Part shown: positions 49,874 to 58,633 of the stretch, piece by piece
Layout of the letters: every line of letters starts with the position of its first letter
How positions within the stretch are numbered: position 1 is the stretch's first letter
Source of the DNA: Sphingopyxis fribergensis
GTDB lineage: Bacteria; Pseudomonadota; Alphaproteobacteria; Sphingomonadales; Sphingomonadaceae
DNA: 64,000 nt
NCBI RefSeq assembly: GCF_000803645.1
Contig: NZ_CP009122.1
Location: forward strand, 2,890,501-2,954,500
Reading direction: 5' to 3'
Translations under genes and position numbers: made by a program
Notes under the pieces: generated by a model
What the model was told of the DNA's origin: nothing
Databases searched by the model: none
What the model saw: the letters and a program-made list of their open reading frames with translations, nothing else

Positions 49874-52398
49874 AGGCGCCCGGAACCGGCGGTGGTCTTA
49901 CCTTCTCCGACCTGCACCGCGCCGTTGCGCGCGACCGCTATTCGGATTTCCTCCCGCTCGTCGCCTGGGTCGAGGAAGAGGAAGCCTTTCTCTGCATCGA
50001 TGATGGCTGGGGCTATGCTTGGGAGTTGACCCCTGCCGCCTATATGTTCGCGCATGTTCACCAGGCGCTGCTCGGCCTGTTCAACGTCCAGTTTCCCGAG
50101 AACAGCGTCGTCCAGCTTATCAGCTTCGCCGACCCGCTGATTGCGCCAGCGCTCGACGCCTATCTCGACCTCAAGACCCGGCCAGATCCGCTGATCCAGG
50201 CATCGGCGCGCCGGACGCACGCTTATCTGAACGAAGGCCGGGACGGGCTTGGCGCGCTCCACGGCATTCCGGTGCGTGATTTCCGGACCTTCCTCGCTGT
50301 CAAAACGCGCGCCCCCATGCACAGCGACCTGCGCCGCCAGATCGAAGAGCAGCTTGCCAAGCTCGGCATTCGCCGCGTCGAGCCGCACGAAATGATCTCC
50401 TTCTATCGCCGTATCTTCAACGGCGTCTTCGAGGACGCTCCTGGCGTATTCGCCAGCGGTGCAGCCGGGCACCCCGCCCCGCCGATCCGCAAGCAGATCG
50501 TCGATGCCGGACCCGATCTCGCTTTCGACGGACCCGAAGTGTTCCTCGGGGGCCAGGTCGCACGCTGCCTGACGCCGAAAGCGCCGGCGAGGCGGGTTAC
50601 CGCGGAACGCATGAACCGGCTGATGGGCGGGATGCGCGGGAGCGCCGAGGACAGCGACCAGATTGGCGGCCCCTTCCTCTATTGCCTCAACATCCTCTTC
50701 GACCATTCGCAGTTCGAAATTCACAAGCGCGCCCAGATATTGTCGGCGCAGAAAGCGGCGGGCAGCTTTGCGGTCGAGGTCGGCAAACAGATCGAGGAAA
50801 TCGGCTGGGTGCTCGACGAGGCCGGCAACAGCCGTTTCGTCTCGGTCATGCCGACCGTCTGGGTGTTCGGCCGCGATTCCCATCACGCCCGCGAGATGGC
50901 CGCGCGCGCCAAGCGCCTCTGGGAAAGTGAACCGCTGCCCTGGATGGTGCAGGAAGAATCCTACCTCAATCCGATCTTGCTGACCGCGAGCCTGCCGTTC
51001 GGCCTTTATCCCGAGCGCCGAACGATCAAGATGCTCGAGCGCGATTTCCGGATGCCGGTGAAGGCGGCAGCGCTGATGGTGCCGATCCAGACCGACTTTC
51101 GCGGAGGCGGCCGCCCTGCCCTGCTCTATGTGGGCCGCAAGGGTCAGCTCGTCACACTCGACCTCTTCGATCCGCGCATCAACAATTATAATTTTGTGGT
51201 CGCGGCCGAAAGCGGCGCGGGCAAGAGTTTCCTCCTCAACGATCTCTGCCGGCAATATTATGCCCAGAACGCCCTCATCCGCATCATCGACATTGGCGGT
51301 TCCTACCGCAAGCTCTGCACCCTCTGCTCGGGTCGTTATATCGACGTCGGCGAGGAACGGCTGGTTCTGAACCCGTTCGACCTCGGGCTCGCGCTCGACG
51401 GCGAGGACAAGCATTCGGCGATCGCGATGGCGGTCGCGATCGTTGCCGAGATGGCGAACGCGGCGACGCGCAAAGGCGTTTCGACCTCAGAATGGAATCT
51501 CATCAAGTCGGCCGTCCAGTGGACGATCGATGGGGGCTATGCCGATGAAGGCATCGACTGGGTCCGCGCCTGGCTCGGTGCCTATCCGCAATTTGCCGCA
51601 GCCGATCTCGACCGTGTCGAGCATCTGAAGCCGGTCGCGCGCGAGCTCGCGTTCAATCTCAGGGATTTCGGCTCGGATGGCGCTTACGGGCACTTCTTCA
51701 ACGGGCCGTCGACCTTCGACATCTCCGCCGACGAGTTCGTCGTCCTCGAGCTCGAGCGGCTGAAAGCCATGCCTGACCTGTTCAACGTCATCGTCATGGT
51801 GGTGGTAAATGCGGTGACGCAGGAGCTCTACCTCTCGGCGCGCGACCGGCCCCGCTTCGTGCTTTGTGACGAAGCAGCGCAGTTCATGACGAAAAGCGAT
51901 GGTCAGGATCTGTCGCGGCTGGCTGAAGCCTTCGCACAAGGCTACCGCCGTGCCCGCAAATATCAGGGCAGCTTCGGCATCGTCCTCCAGTCTATGAACG
52001 ACCTCACGCTGTTCGGCGGCACAGGCCAAGTCATCCTCGAGAATGCGGCGACGCGGTTCCTCCTGCAAGGCTCCACCTATGATCGTGCTGTCGAGAGCAA
52101 AATTCTTGACTATTCCGGGTTCGTCCTCGACCTCCTGAAATCGGTCCGCAACAACAAGCCGAACTATAGCGAGGTCTTCATCGACTCTCCGCTCGGGCTC
52201 GGGGTCGCGCGGCTTGTCGTCGATCCCTTCAGCTACTGGATCAACACCAGCGCGCCCGGCGAAGTCGCGGCGTTCGAAGCACTGATCCGGGCCGGGCGAT
52301 CGCCGCTCGAGGCTGTGTGCGAGCTCGCCGACGTCGATCCCCGCGAGATATTGGGCGATCGCCGCGACTTGCCGCGAGCATCGGAGCCAGCGGCATGA
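49870..52398 (+). CDS. traC: Type IV secretion ATPase TraC (VirB4-like)
   Basis: 842-residue pilus-assembly ATPase. Walker A is ESGAGKSFLL (about residues 447-456), Walker B RFVLCDEAAQFM (Asp667-Glu668), and the family-specific YRRARKYQGSFGIVLQSMND lies after it. The N-terminal half is the TraC_F_IV domain (RYSDFLPLVAWVEEEEAFLC, AYMFAHVHQALLGLFNVQFP). It supplies energy for pilus extension and docks to TraL at the inner membrane. Length and domain order are normal. Confidence 0.93.
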   Translation: MKAPGTGGGLTFSDLHRAVARDRYSDFLPLVAWVEEEEAFLCIDDGWGYAWELTPAAYMFAHVHQALLGLFNVQFPENSVVQLISFADPLIAPALDAYLDLKTRPDPLIQASARRTHAYLNEGRDGLGALHGIPVRDFRTFLAVKTRAPMHSDLRRQIEEQLAKLGIRRVEPHEMISFYRRIFNGVFEDAPGVFASGAAGHPAPPIRKQIVDAGPDLAFDGPEVFLGGQVARCLTPKAPARRVTAERMNRLMGGMRGSAEDSDQIGGPFLYCLNILFDHSQFEIHKRAQILSAQKAAGSFAVEVGKQIEEIGWVLDEAGNSRFVSVMPTVWVFGRDSHHAREMAARAKRLWESEPLPWMVQEESYLNPILLTASLPFGLYPERRTIKMLERDFRMPVKAAALMVPIQTDFRGGGRPALLYVGRKGQLVTLDLFDPRINNYNFVVAAESGAGKSFLLNDLCRQYYAQNALIRIIDIGGSYRKLCTLCSGRYIDVGEERLVLNPFDLGLALDGEDKHSAIAMAVAIVAEMANAATRKGVSTSEWNLIKSAVQWTIDGGYADEGIDWVRAWLGAYPQFAAADLDRVEHLKPVARELAFNLRDFGSDGAYGHFFNGPSTFDISADEFVVLELERLKAMPDLFNVIVMVVVNAVTQELYLSARDRPRFVLCDEAAQFMTKSDGQDLSRLAEAFAQGYRRARKYQGSFGIVLQSMNDLTLFGGTGQVILENAATRFLLQGSTYDRAVESKILDYSGFVLDLLKSVRNNKPNYSEVFIDSPLGLGVARLVVDPFSYWINTSAPGEVAAFEALIRAGRSPLEAVCELADVDPREILGDRRDLPRASEPAA

Positions 52399-52727
52399 AG
52401 CGGCCTTCGCTCCATCCCGACGAGCTAGCGATGCAGCTCGACGCCATGTTGCCCGCCGATCGGGCGCTGTTCGACGCGGCCGTTGCGGCAGTGGCCGAGC
52501 GGCAGGCACTGGGTTGGCGGTTCCGGCTCGTCATGATCGAATCCGTCATGATGGCTGGCCTCGTTCTCATCGCCGGACTGCTGGTTGACCAGCCGACGTC
52601 GCTGTTTACGCAGGCGTCGGTGACGGTCGGAATCGCTTGCTTCGCAAGCGGGCTGCTCCTGATCTGGCTCTCGTCCGTGACGAGCGGTCTGATGCTCCGG
52701 TGGCGCGGTCATCGGCGGACACGATGA
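52395..52727 (+). CDS. Small inner-membrane protein in the tra operon, unknown
   Basis: 110 residues, coupled to traC (ATGA) and to the next gene (ATGA). A helical polar first half (HPDELAMQLDAMLPADRALF) is followed by two membrane helices (VMIESVMMAGLVLIAGLLV and ASVTVGIACFASGLLLIWL) and a basic end. It is not a TrbI- or TraF-peptidase-like sequence that I can recognise. In F the genes at this place include trbI, which has a single membrane anchor, so it may be a functional replacement, but that is a guess. Confidence 0.65.
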   Translation: MKRPSLHPDELAMQLDAMLPADRALFDAAVAAVAERQALGWRFRLVMIESVMMAGLVLIAGLLVDQPTSLFTQASVTVGIACFASGLLLIWLSSVTSGLMLRWRGHRRTR

Positions 52728-52966
52728 ACGGCCTCCTCTCCCACGCTCCTTCGCCCATCGCGGTCAGGTTGGCCGTCGGTGGCCTGATGCTCGGCCAGGC
52801 GCAAGCCCTCATCCTCTTCGCCGCGCCCGGCCCAATCGCGAACTCGCCGCGATCGCTCATCGTCGTGCTGAGCCTTCTCTCGTTGGTTTCACTTGTCGGT
52901 GCGATCATCGGTGTTGGCAGCTCCGATCCGCGAGAAAGATGGAGGAGATATCGTCGTGGAACATGA
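52724..52966 (+). CDS. Small inner-membrane protein in the tra operon, unknown
   Basis: 80 residues with two membrane segments (AVRLAVGGLMLGQAQALILF and LIVVLSLLSLVSLVGAIIGV) and a basic C-terminal tail (DPRERWRRYRRG). It overlaps the preceding gene by four bases and traW by 11. No family assigned. The tight packing of this and the previous gene between traC and traW suggests a role in the transfer apparatus. Confidence 0.6.
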   Translation: MNGLLSHAPSPIAVRLAVGGLMLGQAQALILFAAPGPIANSPRSLIVVLSLLSLVSLVGAIIGVGSSDPRERWRRYRRGT

Positions 52967-53639
52967 TCGCGGTAGCATTCGAGTGGCCGCCTGGCAGTTT
53001 GGCACCTCGTTGATGCTCGTGTTTGGGGCATTCGTCATCGCCGCCACGGCGCGTGGACAGACCGCGGCGGTCGGGCGCACCTGGGCGATCGCTGAACCCG
53101 ATGCCCTTTCTGAAATCGAGGCGCGCGTTGCGCAGCAGCCGAAAAGCATCGCGGGTCGTTTCGGTCCGCGTGAGAAGTGGAGCGCAATGCAGTCAGCCGC
53201 ACTCGGCGTTGCGCGCGCGAACAGGAAACGAAGCGTCGTGCCGTTCCACACGCTCGATTTTGAGGTCCGGTTGGACGACGGCAAACTGCTCTATCCCAAA
53301 GGCTACACCTTCAACCCCCTCACCTATGTGTCGATGCCGCAGCGCCTGATCGTGGTTCATTCGCGCGACCTGAACTGGGCGCTTGGCCACGCGCGGGCGA
53401 GCGACTGGATATTGCTCGCCGGGGGCGGCCCGGAGGTGACCGACCCGATCGCACTCGGAGAGAAGGTTGCGCGCCCGCTGTTCATTCTCGAAGAGCGCGT
53501 GAAGGAGCGGCTCGATCTTCGCGTTGCGCCGGTCATAGTCGCGCAGGTCGGACAAAAGCTCGAGGTCAGCGAGTTCGCGCTTGAACGAAAAGGCCCGGCT
53601 CCCGCGAGCCAAATCCTACGCTCGGCGAGCACGCCGTAA
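52956..53639 (+). CDS. traW: Pilus assembly protein TraW
   Basis: 227-residue exported protein of the TraW family, required for F-pilus assembly in the periplasm together with TraU and TrbC. After a leader (TSLMLVFGAFVIAATARGQ) comes the typical GRTWAIAEPDALSEIEARV; further motifs are GYTFNPLTYVSMPQRLIVVH, ASDWILLAGG and FILEERVKERLDLRVAPVIV. The GTG at 52956 with a GGAGGAG ribosome site is chosen; the frame is open upstream but without a better start. A terminator-like hairpin follows 115 bases later. Confidence 0.87.
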   Translation: MEHDRGSIRVAAWQFGTSLMLVFGAFVIAATARGQTAAVGRTWAIAEPDALSEIEARVAQQPKSIAGRFGPREKWSAMQSAALGVARANRKRSVVPFHTLDFEVRLDDGKLLYPKGYTFNPLTYVSMPQRLIVVHSRDLNWALGHARASDWILLAGGGPEVTDPIALGEKVARPLFILEERVKERLDLRVAPVIVAQVGQKLEVSEFALERKGPAPASQILRSASTP

Positions 53640-54164
53640 TTTCGCCAGCTCTTTTTTGGCGCCTTCATCCAATCGCAAATCCGGTCATCCGCCTATTCGG
53701 ACGCCGCGACCCAGGGGAGCTCTACTCGGAAACGAAGACAGAGTTCTTCATCTTGACGCCCGCCTGGCTTCGGCTGGACGGGCGTCTTTTTTTACTTCGA
53801 TGAAGTTCGCAAGATTCCGCAGGGTCCCATTTGGCCCGATCGTCGACTTCGTTGATGCCTGGAGGAACTCGCTTCGCAAGAAGCGAGCTTTGGTGCCTTC
53901 CCTTCGCCATGGTCTGGTCCGCAAGGACGCGACGGGACCGCGAGCAGACATCTGATCGGCAAATCCAACCTCAGCGTCACGGAAGCCGGCCCCGCACCGC
54001 TGATAGCGGCAACGATGTGCCCATCCGCGGCATATCCTTTCCCATCTGGTTGCGACGAGCATGTCGGCGGGTCCATCTCCGCTTCGGGCAGGCCAATCGC
54101 CCATACAGAGCGCCGAAGCCTCATCCAACCTTTTCAGCGCCCTACCTGGCGGAACGGAGAAGTC
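53640..54164. other. Structured 525-base gap between traW and traU
   Basis: In most F-type operons traW and traU are adjacent or overlap; here they are separated. The gap holds an intrinsic terminator at 53755-53793, a tetraloop hairpin CTCGCTTC-GCAA-GAAGCGAG at 53868-53887 and a 51-codon ORF (53801-53956) that is probably not a gene. No IS end is visible. A new promoter for traU and downstream genes would be expected here, but no clear pair was found. Confidence 0.4.
53755..53793 (+). terminator. Intrinsic terminator between traW and traU
   Basis: An 8-bp GC-rich stem (GACGCCCG at 53755-53762, CGGGCGTC at 53779-53786) with a 16-base loop that can pair further, followed immediately by seven T (53787-53793). 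It is a textbook rho-independent signature on the operon strand. Confidence 0.72.
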
Positions 54165-55253
54165 ATGCCAGCTTGCCGACACTTGCGCGCGACTTCCGCA
54201 TCGGGGAGCAGCGGCGCCAGGCGCCAAGTCGAGCCGAAGAAGACGCGCCGGTCCTTTCGCTGGGCGGTACCCGTCGGGCTCGGCGCAGTTCTCGCTTTCA
54301 TCCCCGCTCCAGCGCAAGCATCCAAATGTCCGAGCGACACGATCTTCAACCCGATCACCAAGGTGCGTTGGAACTGCATCTTCCCCATCACCATCGGCGG
54401 CGTGCGCGCCGGCAGCTACGACAAGCTCGACAAGGCGCTCGACGCACAATCGGCGTCGAAACCGCTGTGTGCGTGCCGCAAAGGTGCAACCTTCTGGTTC
54501 GGTGTCAAGGTCAGTTTCTGGACTCCGAACCGGATGATCGACGTGGTGACCGAACCCGGCTGCATGATGGCGCTCGGCACGGACATCATGGCGACCGGCG
54601 GCAAGCTCCAGGGCAGCCAGTCGTCGATTTCGGACGGCACGAACACGACGAAGTTGTTCGCGCAGATGCACTATTATGTCGCGCCGGTCTGGAAGATGCT
54701 CGACATGTTCAGCGATCTTCCGTGCCTCGAGGATGACGGTTTCGACGTCGCGCTGATGACCGAGGTGATGCCGACCTGGCAGTCGGGGACGCTGGGAGCG
54801 ATCATCCAGCCCGAAGGCATCCTGTTCGGCAATCCCGCGGCCGGCCTTGCCTGCATGTCCGACAGCGCCGCGGCGGCAGCGGGCAAGGTCATCGACCCGC
54901 TCTTCTGGTGCATGGGCAGTTGGGGAAGCACCTATCCTGTCGCCGGCGACATTCACATGGGCGACCGCGTCGAAGCCTGGGCGGGGCTGGCAGCGCGCGG
55001 CACGTTCATGATGGGCCGGCTCGGCGCGCTGACCATCCATTCGGCGGACGGCTGCTCGTTCAAGCCGCAGCCGATCTGGACCAAGAGCCGATACAAACTC
55101 CAGCTCATGGAGCCGGTGAAGGGCGGCAAGTGCGTCAACATCGGCCGTCCCGGCGCGCTCTGGACCTCCGGCAAACACGCGCCGGGCAAGGACAACGCCC
55201 AGTTCATGCTCTTCGAGAAAGCGATCTGCTGTGCCGGCATTTCGACGCCCTGA
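54165..55253 (+). CDS. traU: Conjugal transfer protein TraU
   Basis: 362-residue periplasmic protein. After a basic start and leader (FRWAVPVGLGAVLAFIPAPA, QASKCPSD) the mature chain is rich in Cys and Trp: KVRWNCIFPITIGGVRAG, PLCACRKGATFWFGVKVSFW, RMIDVVTEPGCMMALGTDIM, DPLFWCMGSWGSTYPVAGDI and FEKAICCAGIS. These are TraU hallmarks, and the disulfides explain the DsbC and thioredoxin-like genes of the operon. The ATG at 54165 has a GGAGAAG ribosome site. Confidence 0.92.
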   Translation: MPACRHLRATSASGSSGARRQVEPKKTRRSFRWAVPVGLGAVLAFIPAPAQASKCPSDTIFNPITKVRWNCIFPITIGGVRAGSYDKLDKALDAQSASKPLCACRKGATFWFGVKVSFWTPNRMIDVVTEPGCMMALGTDIMATGGKLQGSQSSISDGTNTTKLFAQMHYYVAPVWKMLDMFSDLPCLEDDGFDVALMTEVMPTWQSGTLGAIIQPEGILFGNPAAGLACMSDSAAAAAGKVIDPLFWCMGSWGSTYPVAGDIHMGDRVEAWAGLAARGTFMMGRLGALTIHSADGCSFKPQPIWTKSRYKLQLMEPVKGGKCVNIGRPGALWTSGKHAPGKDNAQFMLFEKAICCAGISTP

Positions 55254-55584
55254 CCCGGCACTCCCCGATCGTCTCGTGCGCAGCCCGGAATCGGCCCGGT
55301 CTGCCCGCCACAGCCCCGGTGGCTGCCGGCAGGCGCGCGAGGCGGGAGCGGCGCCCTGCCCCCTCTCGGGCGCCGCTCCACCTGCAGACGATACGGGTAA
55401 ATTGCCATCGCCACAAGCGAGACCGGCCCTGATCCCGCCGTGTCCTCGGGTAAAAGCGGTGCTCACGGTGTTCGACGGCCAGGCCGTCTATCGGCACCTC
55501 TCGCCCGGATCCGATGACTTCCGGGCGGGAGACCTGTTTCGGCTCGCGCATGGATCGCGCACTGTGGACGGTGATCGTTCGTGA
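55231..55584 (+). CDS. Unrecognised ORF between traU and traN
   Basis: 117 codons from a GTG at 55231. The end GDRS overlaps the traN-like start as GTGA, the same coupling as in neighbouring genes, which argues that at least the C-terminal part (KAVLTVFDGQAVYRHLSPGS, DDFRAGDLFRLAHGS) is translated. The first half is Arg/Pro/Ala-rich and could be out-of-frame sequence; a GTG near 55456 would give a shorter protein. No function is suggested. Confidence 0.35.
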   Translation: MPAFRRPDPALPDRLVRSPESARSARHSPGGCRQAREAGAAPCPLSGAAPPADDTGKLPSPQARPALIPPCPRVKAVLTVFDGQAVYRHLSPGSDDFRAGDLFRLAHGSRTVDGDRS

Positions 55585-57527
55585 AGCGCTCGGTTTCTCT
55601 CCTGTTGCTGCCGATGGCGGCAATGGCTTCCGCCAGCACACTGGCGCAGTCAGTCGAGGACCGCGCGCGCGCAGCCGCGGAAGCTTCTCGCGCGAAGTCC
55701 TCGACCAGCAAGGCGATCCAGGAGAATTACCTCACCCCCGGCCTCAGCGGACAGCCGATCGCGACGGTCGATCGCAGCCAGAGCTTTACGCCGAGTCTCG
55801 CCTGCCAGAAAACATCGAGCCTCCTCGAAATCCTGATCCAGCCTGACGGCACGGGCGACATCAACACCGTCCGCATCGCCCGCGACACCGATCTCGACGG
55901 CAGCTTCGACCGCGTGTCCACCTTGCCCGTGCCCGTCTCGGGCATCTGCGCCAACGGCGTCATCGCTTGCCAGCCCGGAAGCTGGAACGCGTGCAACTAT
56001 CATCGTTGGAACGTCGATGTCTCGGGCGACCTGGGGCTCGCCGCCGCCGAAATGGCCGAACTCGCGGGCTGCTATTGCATCAACAATAGCTGCGGCGCGA
56101 ATCTCGTGATGGACAATCTGCCGTCGGTGCTCAAGGATCTCGGCGGCGGCGCGATCGGCGCACTCACGAGCCACGATCCCCGCGTCGGCGTGGCCGAGGC
56201 GCGCATCAACGGCCCGCTGATCCAGTATGTCGGAGCGCAATCAACCGCCTGCACGGCTTTGCCGGACCTTCCGCAAACAGCCTATCGCGGCCGTCCGACT
56301 TCGATCCTCGGCGACGCCGCGGCGACCGCAGCCGGAAGCTCGCTGTTCCAGAGCCTCAAGGGATCGCCCGCCGGCATCGGCAAGGCCGAACAGGTCCGCG
56401 CCTGCACGATCGAACGCGACGTCACACTGCGGCCGCTCGCGTATGAGGATATCGTCTCCGCGACGGGCGTCATCTATTCGGTTCAGGGCTGCGGCGAAGG
56501 CTGCCGACGCTTTCGCATCATCGGAGATGGCAATTGCAGTAGCGCGCCGCCGATCTTCACCGCGCGCTTCGAAGTCAGCGACCCCGCGAAGCTCCTGTCG
56601 GCGCGGATCGTCGAGATGGGCGCCGACGACTGGGTCCAGGGCCGCATCAACGGCCGCGTCGTCGGCTCCGCGGGGCCGCGTCCGTGGCTGACGACAGGAT
56701 TGCCTTCAGGCGACTGCCGCACCGATGGCGGCGCGGCGCGCAATTACACCTCCTATGATTTTACCACCGACCTGCGGGCGGGGCCGACGACGGTGTCGGC
56801 ACGCGTGCGCGGCGGCGGCGGCGGTGCGCCTCTCACGACCGAATGGGGACTGGTCGACGTCGAGATTCGCGTTTCGGACGCATGCGAACCGAGCGACCGG
56901 CTCGTCGACCAGTGCGCAGATATTGGCGCCAATCAAAAGTGCCGCCTCGACAGCGAGAGCGTCGATGGCGTCCAGACGTTTCTGAACGGCGTCGGCACCG
57001 GCCTTCGCCCCCTCCCGCGGTCGCGCCAGTTCGGCACGGGCAGTTGCACCGCTACCCTTACCCGCGACTTTTTCCTGCGCCAGCGGACCTATAAATGCGC
57101 GATCGACACCGGCGCGATGCCCGAACCCGACCTGTCGCGCGGCGCCTATATCATCGATCGTTCGACCGAGACGCTGCTCGCCGACCGCGTTCGGACGGCC
57201 GACGGCGGCAGCGCCGCGTCTACGCGCGCCTTCGCGCTTCCCGATCGCGGCTCGGTTCCAGCTTGCGAGGCGGTCTGCAAGACGCGCTCTGCGAAAGCCA
57301 ATACCGACGCGGCGCCTGCGGGCGTCGTCGGCGCGCAGCAGACCAGCCCGACCGGCTTCGACACCTTCTATCACGCCTGCTCACCGGGCAATGTCTGTCC
57401 CGCCGGTCCCGGCGAGACCATCGTCACGCCCTGCGGCTGCCTTGATACCTTTCCCGAGGCGGTGGTCATGATGCAAACGGTTAGGCTCGCTGGCGCCGAT
57501 CTCGCCTGCACGGCGACAGCGCGATGA
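55581..57527 (+). CDS. traN: TraN-like mating-pair protein, first part
   Basis: 648-residue exported, Cys-rich protein. A leader (RSVSLLLLPMAAMASASTLA) is followed by YLTPGLSGQPIATVD, a TraN-type PNWNACNYHRWNVDV-like block (here GSWNACNYHRWNVDV), CYCINNSCGANLVM, repeated glycine-rich beta segments (ARVRGGGGGAPLTTEWGLVD) and SCTATLTRDFFLRQRTYKC near the end. TraN is the outer-membrane adhesin stabilising mating pairs. Here the family C-terminal block is missing from this gene and is encoded by the next one, overlapped by four bases. The GTG at 55581 is coupled to the preceding ORF. Confidence 0.78.
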   Translation: MKRSVSLLLLPMAAMASASTLAQSVEDRARAAAEASRAKSSTSKAIQENYLTPGLSGQPIATVDRSQSFTPSLACQKTSSLLEILIQPDGTGDINTVRIARDTDLDGSFDRVSTLPVPVSGICANGVIACQPGSWNACNYHRWNVDVSGDLGLAAAEMAELAGCYCINNSCGANLVMDNLPSVLKDLGGGAIGALTSHDPRVGVAEARINGPLIQYVGAQSTACTALPDLPQTAYRGRPTSILGDAAATAAGSSLFQSLKGSPAGIGKAEQVRACTIERDVTLRPLAYEDIVSATGVIYSVQGCGEGCRRFRIIGDGNCSSAPPIFTARFEVSDPAKLLSARIVEMGADDWVQGRINGRVVGSAGPRPWLTTGLPSGDCRTDGGAARNYTSYDFTTDLRAGPTTVSARVRGGGGGAPLTTEWGLVDVEIRVSDACEPSDRLVDQCADIGANQKCRLDSESVDGVQTFLNGVGTGLRPLPRSRQFGTGSCTATLTRDFFLRQRTYKCAIDTGAMPEPDLSRGAYIIDRSTETLLADRVRTADGGSAASTRAFALPDRGSVPACEAVCKTRSAKANTDAAPAGVVGAQQTSPTGFDTFYHACSPGNVCPAGPGETIVTPCGCLDTFPEAVVMMQTVRLAGADLACTATAR

Positions 57528-58633
57528 TGGGCCGCTTTCTCTTCTGGCCGTCGCGCCTCGCGCTGATCCTGTTCGGCATCGTCGCCTTCGCGCTCGCCGT
57601 TTACGCGTCGGCAGCGCAGGCGCAGCAGATTTGCGCGGTCGACCTCAATGGCAATGGTGACGCCGACGACGCGGGCGAGACCGCTAGCTGCGTCGGGATG
57701 CAAGGTGGTAGCTGGCAGTGCCCGATCGAACGGGCATCGTGCGCGCCCGAGCCCGGCGGCGCGTCGTCCTGCCCGCTTGGTTCGCAATATGCGTGCGAGA
57801 CGCTGGCGAGCGGCGGCGTGCCGAGTTGCTCGCCGAACGCCTGCATCGATACCGCGGCAAACCCGATCGAGGATGAACCCGTCGTCGACGATCCGGGCGC
57901 GCCCGCCGACGGCGAAGTCGACACCGACGGCAATTGTCTCGGGAACATCGAGATATTCGGCGGCCGCGCGCTGCGCTGCCGCCCAGCGGGCCTCAAGACA
58001 ACCTTTTCCAACTGCTGCAAGGACAAGGGTAAGATCGTCAAGGACGGAATGGGCTCGTCGATCGCGTCGACGCAGACGAAGATCGCGATCGCCAAGGGCG
58101 TGTTCACCGGAGCCCAAGCCGCCTATGCCGCCTTCCAGGCGGGCGCGACGGCAAGCCAGGCGGCGAGCGCGGGCGCCAATGCGATCATTGTCGGCATCGA
58201 TCCGACCTCGATCGCGATCAGCCTCGCGGTCAACGTCATGATCGAGTTCCTCCTCTCCTCCTGCGACCAGCAGGACATGGAGACGGGCATGCTACGCGGC
58301 TCGGGCATGTGCGTCGAGGTCGGCTCCTATTGCTCGTCGAAGATCCTCGGCATCTGCGTCCAGAAGTCGCGCAGCCATTGCTGCTTCAATACCAAGCTCG
58401 GCCGCATCATCCAGGAACAGGGCCGCCCGCAGCTGAAGTCGTTCGCGGATGGCTGGGGACCGGTGAAGACGCCGAACTGCCGCGGGTTCACGCCCGAAGA
58501 GTTCCAAGCGCTCGACTTCAGCCGAATGGACCTCTCCGAATATTATTCGGAAGTTCAGGCCCGCGCGCAGGCCGACATCCAGTCAGACATGAAGGATCGT
58601 ATCGATGCCTATATGCAGGCCATCGGCCGCTAG
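57524..58633 (+). CDS. TraN-like mating-pair protein, second part
   Basis: 369 residues with its own leader or anchor (LALILFGIVAFALAVYASAA, QAQQICAVDLNGNGD) and the canonical C-terminal TraN region: GLKTTFSNCCKDKGKIVKDG, IEFLLSSCDQQDMETGMLRG, GMCVEVGSYCSSKILGICVQ and KSRSHCCFNTKLGRIIQEQG. The Asp/Asn-rich VDLNGNGDADD could bind calcium. In F a single protein of about 600 residues holds both regions. Because each half has an export signal, they probably work as two separate chains. Confidence 0.82.
   Translation: MMGRFLFWPSRLALILFGIVAFALAVYASAAQAQQICAVDLNGNGDADDAGETASCVGMQGGSWQCPIERASCAPEPGGASSCPLGSQYACETLASGGVPSCSPNACIDTAANPIEDEPVVDDPGAPADGEVDTDGNCLGNIEIFGGRALRCRPAGLKTTFSNCCKDKGKIVKDGMGSSIASTQTKIAIAKGVFTGAQAAYAAFQAGATASQAASAGANAIIVGIDPTSIAISLAVNVMIEFLLSSCDQQDMETGMLRGSGMCVEVGSYCSSKILGICVQKSRSHCCFNTKLGRIIQEQGRPQLKSFADGWGPVKTPNCRGFTPEEFQALDFSRMDLSEYYSEVQARAQADIQSDMKDRIDAYMQAIGR

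Noticed and set aside
49753..51414. 553-codon minus-strand ORF opposite traC
   Set aside because: It mirrors traC, which has intact Walker motifs; the antisense protein has no recognisable domain.
53801..53956. 51-codon ORF in the traW-traU gap
   Set aside because: It has no clear ribosome site, contains the tetraloop hairpin and ends in an Arg/Lys-rich tail; more likely non-coding.
53748..55466. 572-codon minus-strand ORF opposite traU
   Set aside because: Long antisense frames are common in GC-rich DNA; traU on the plus strand has clear family motifs and a ribosome site.
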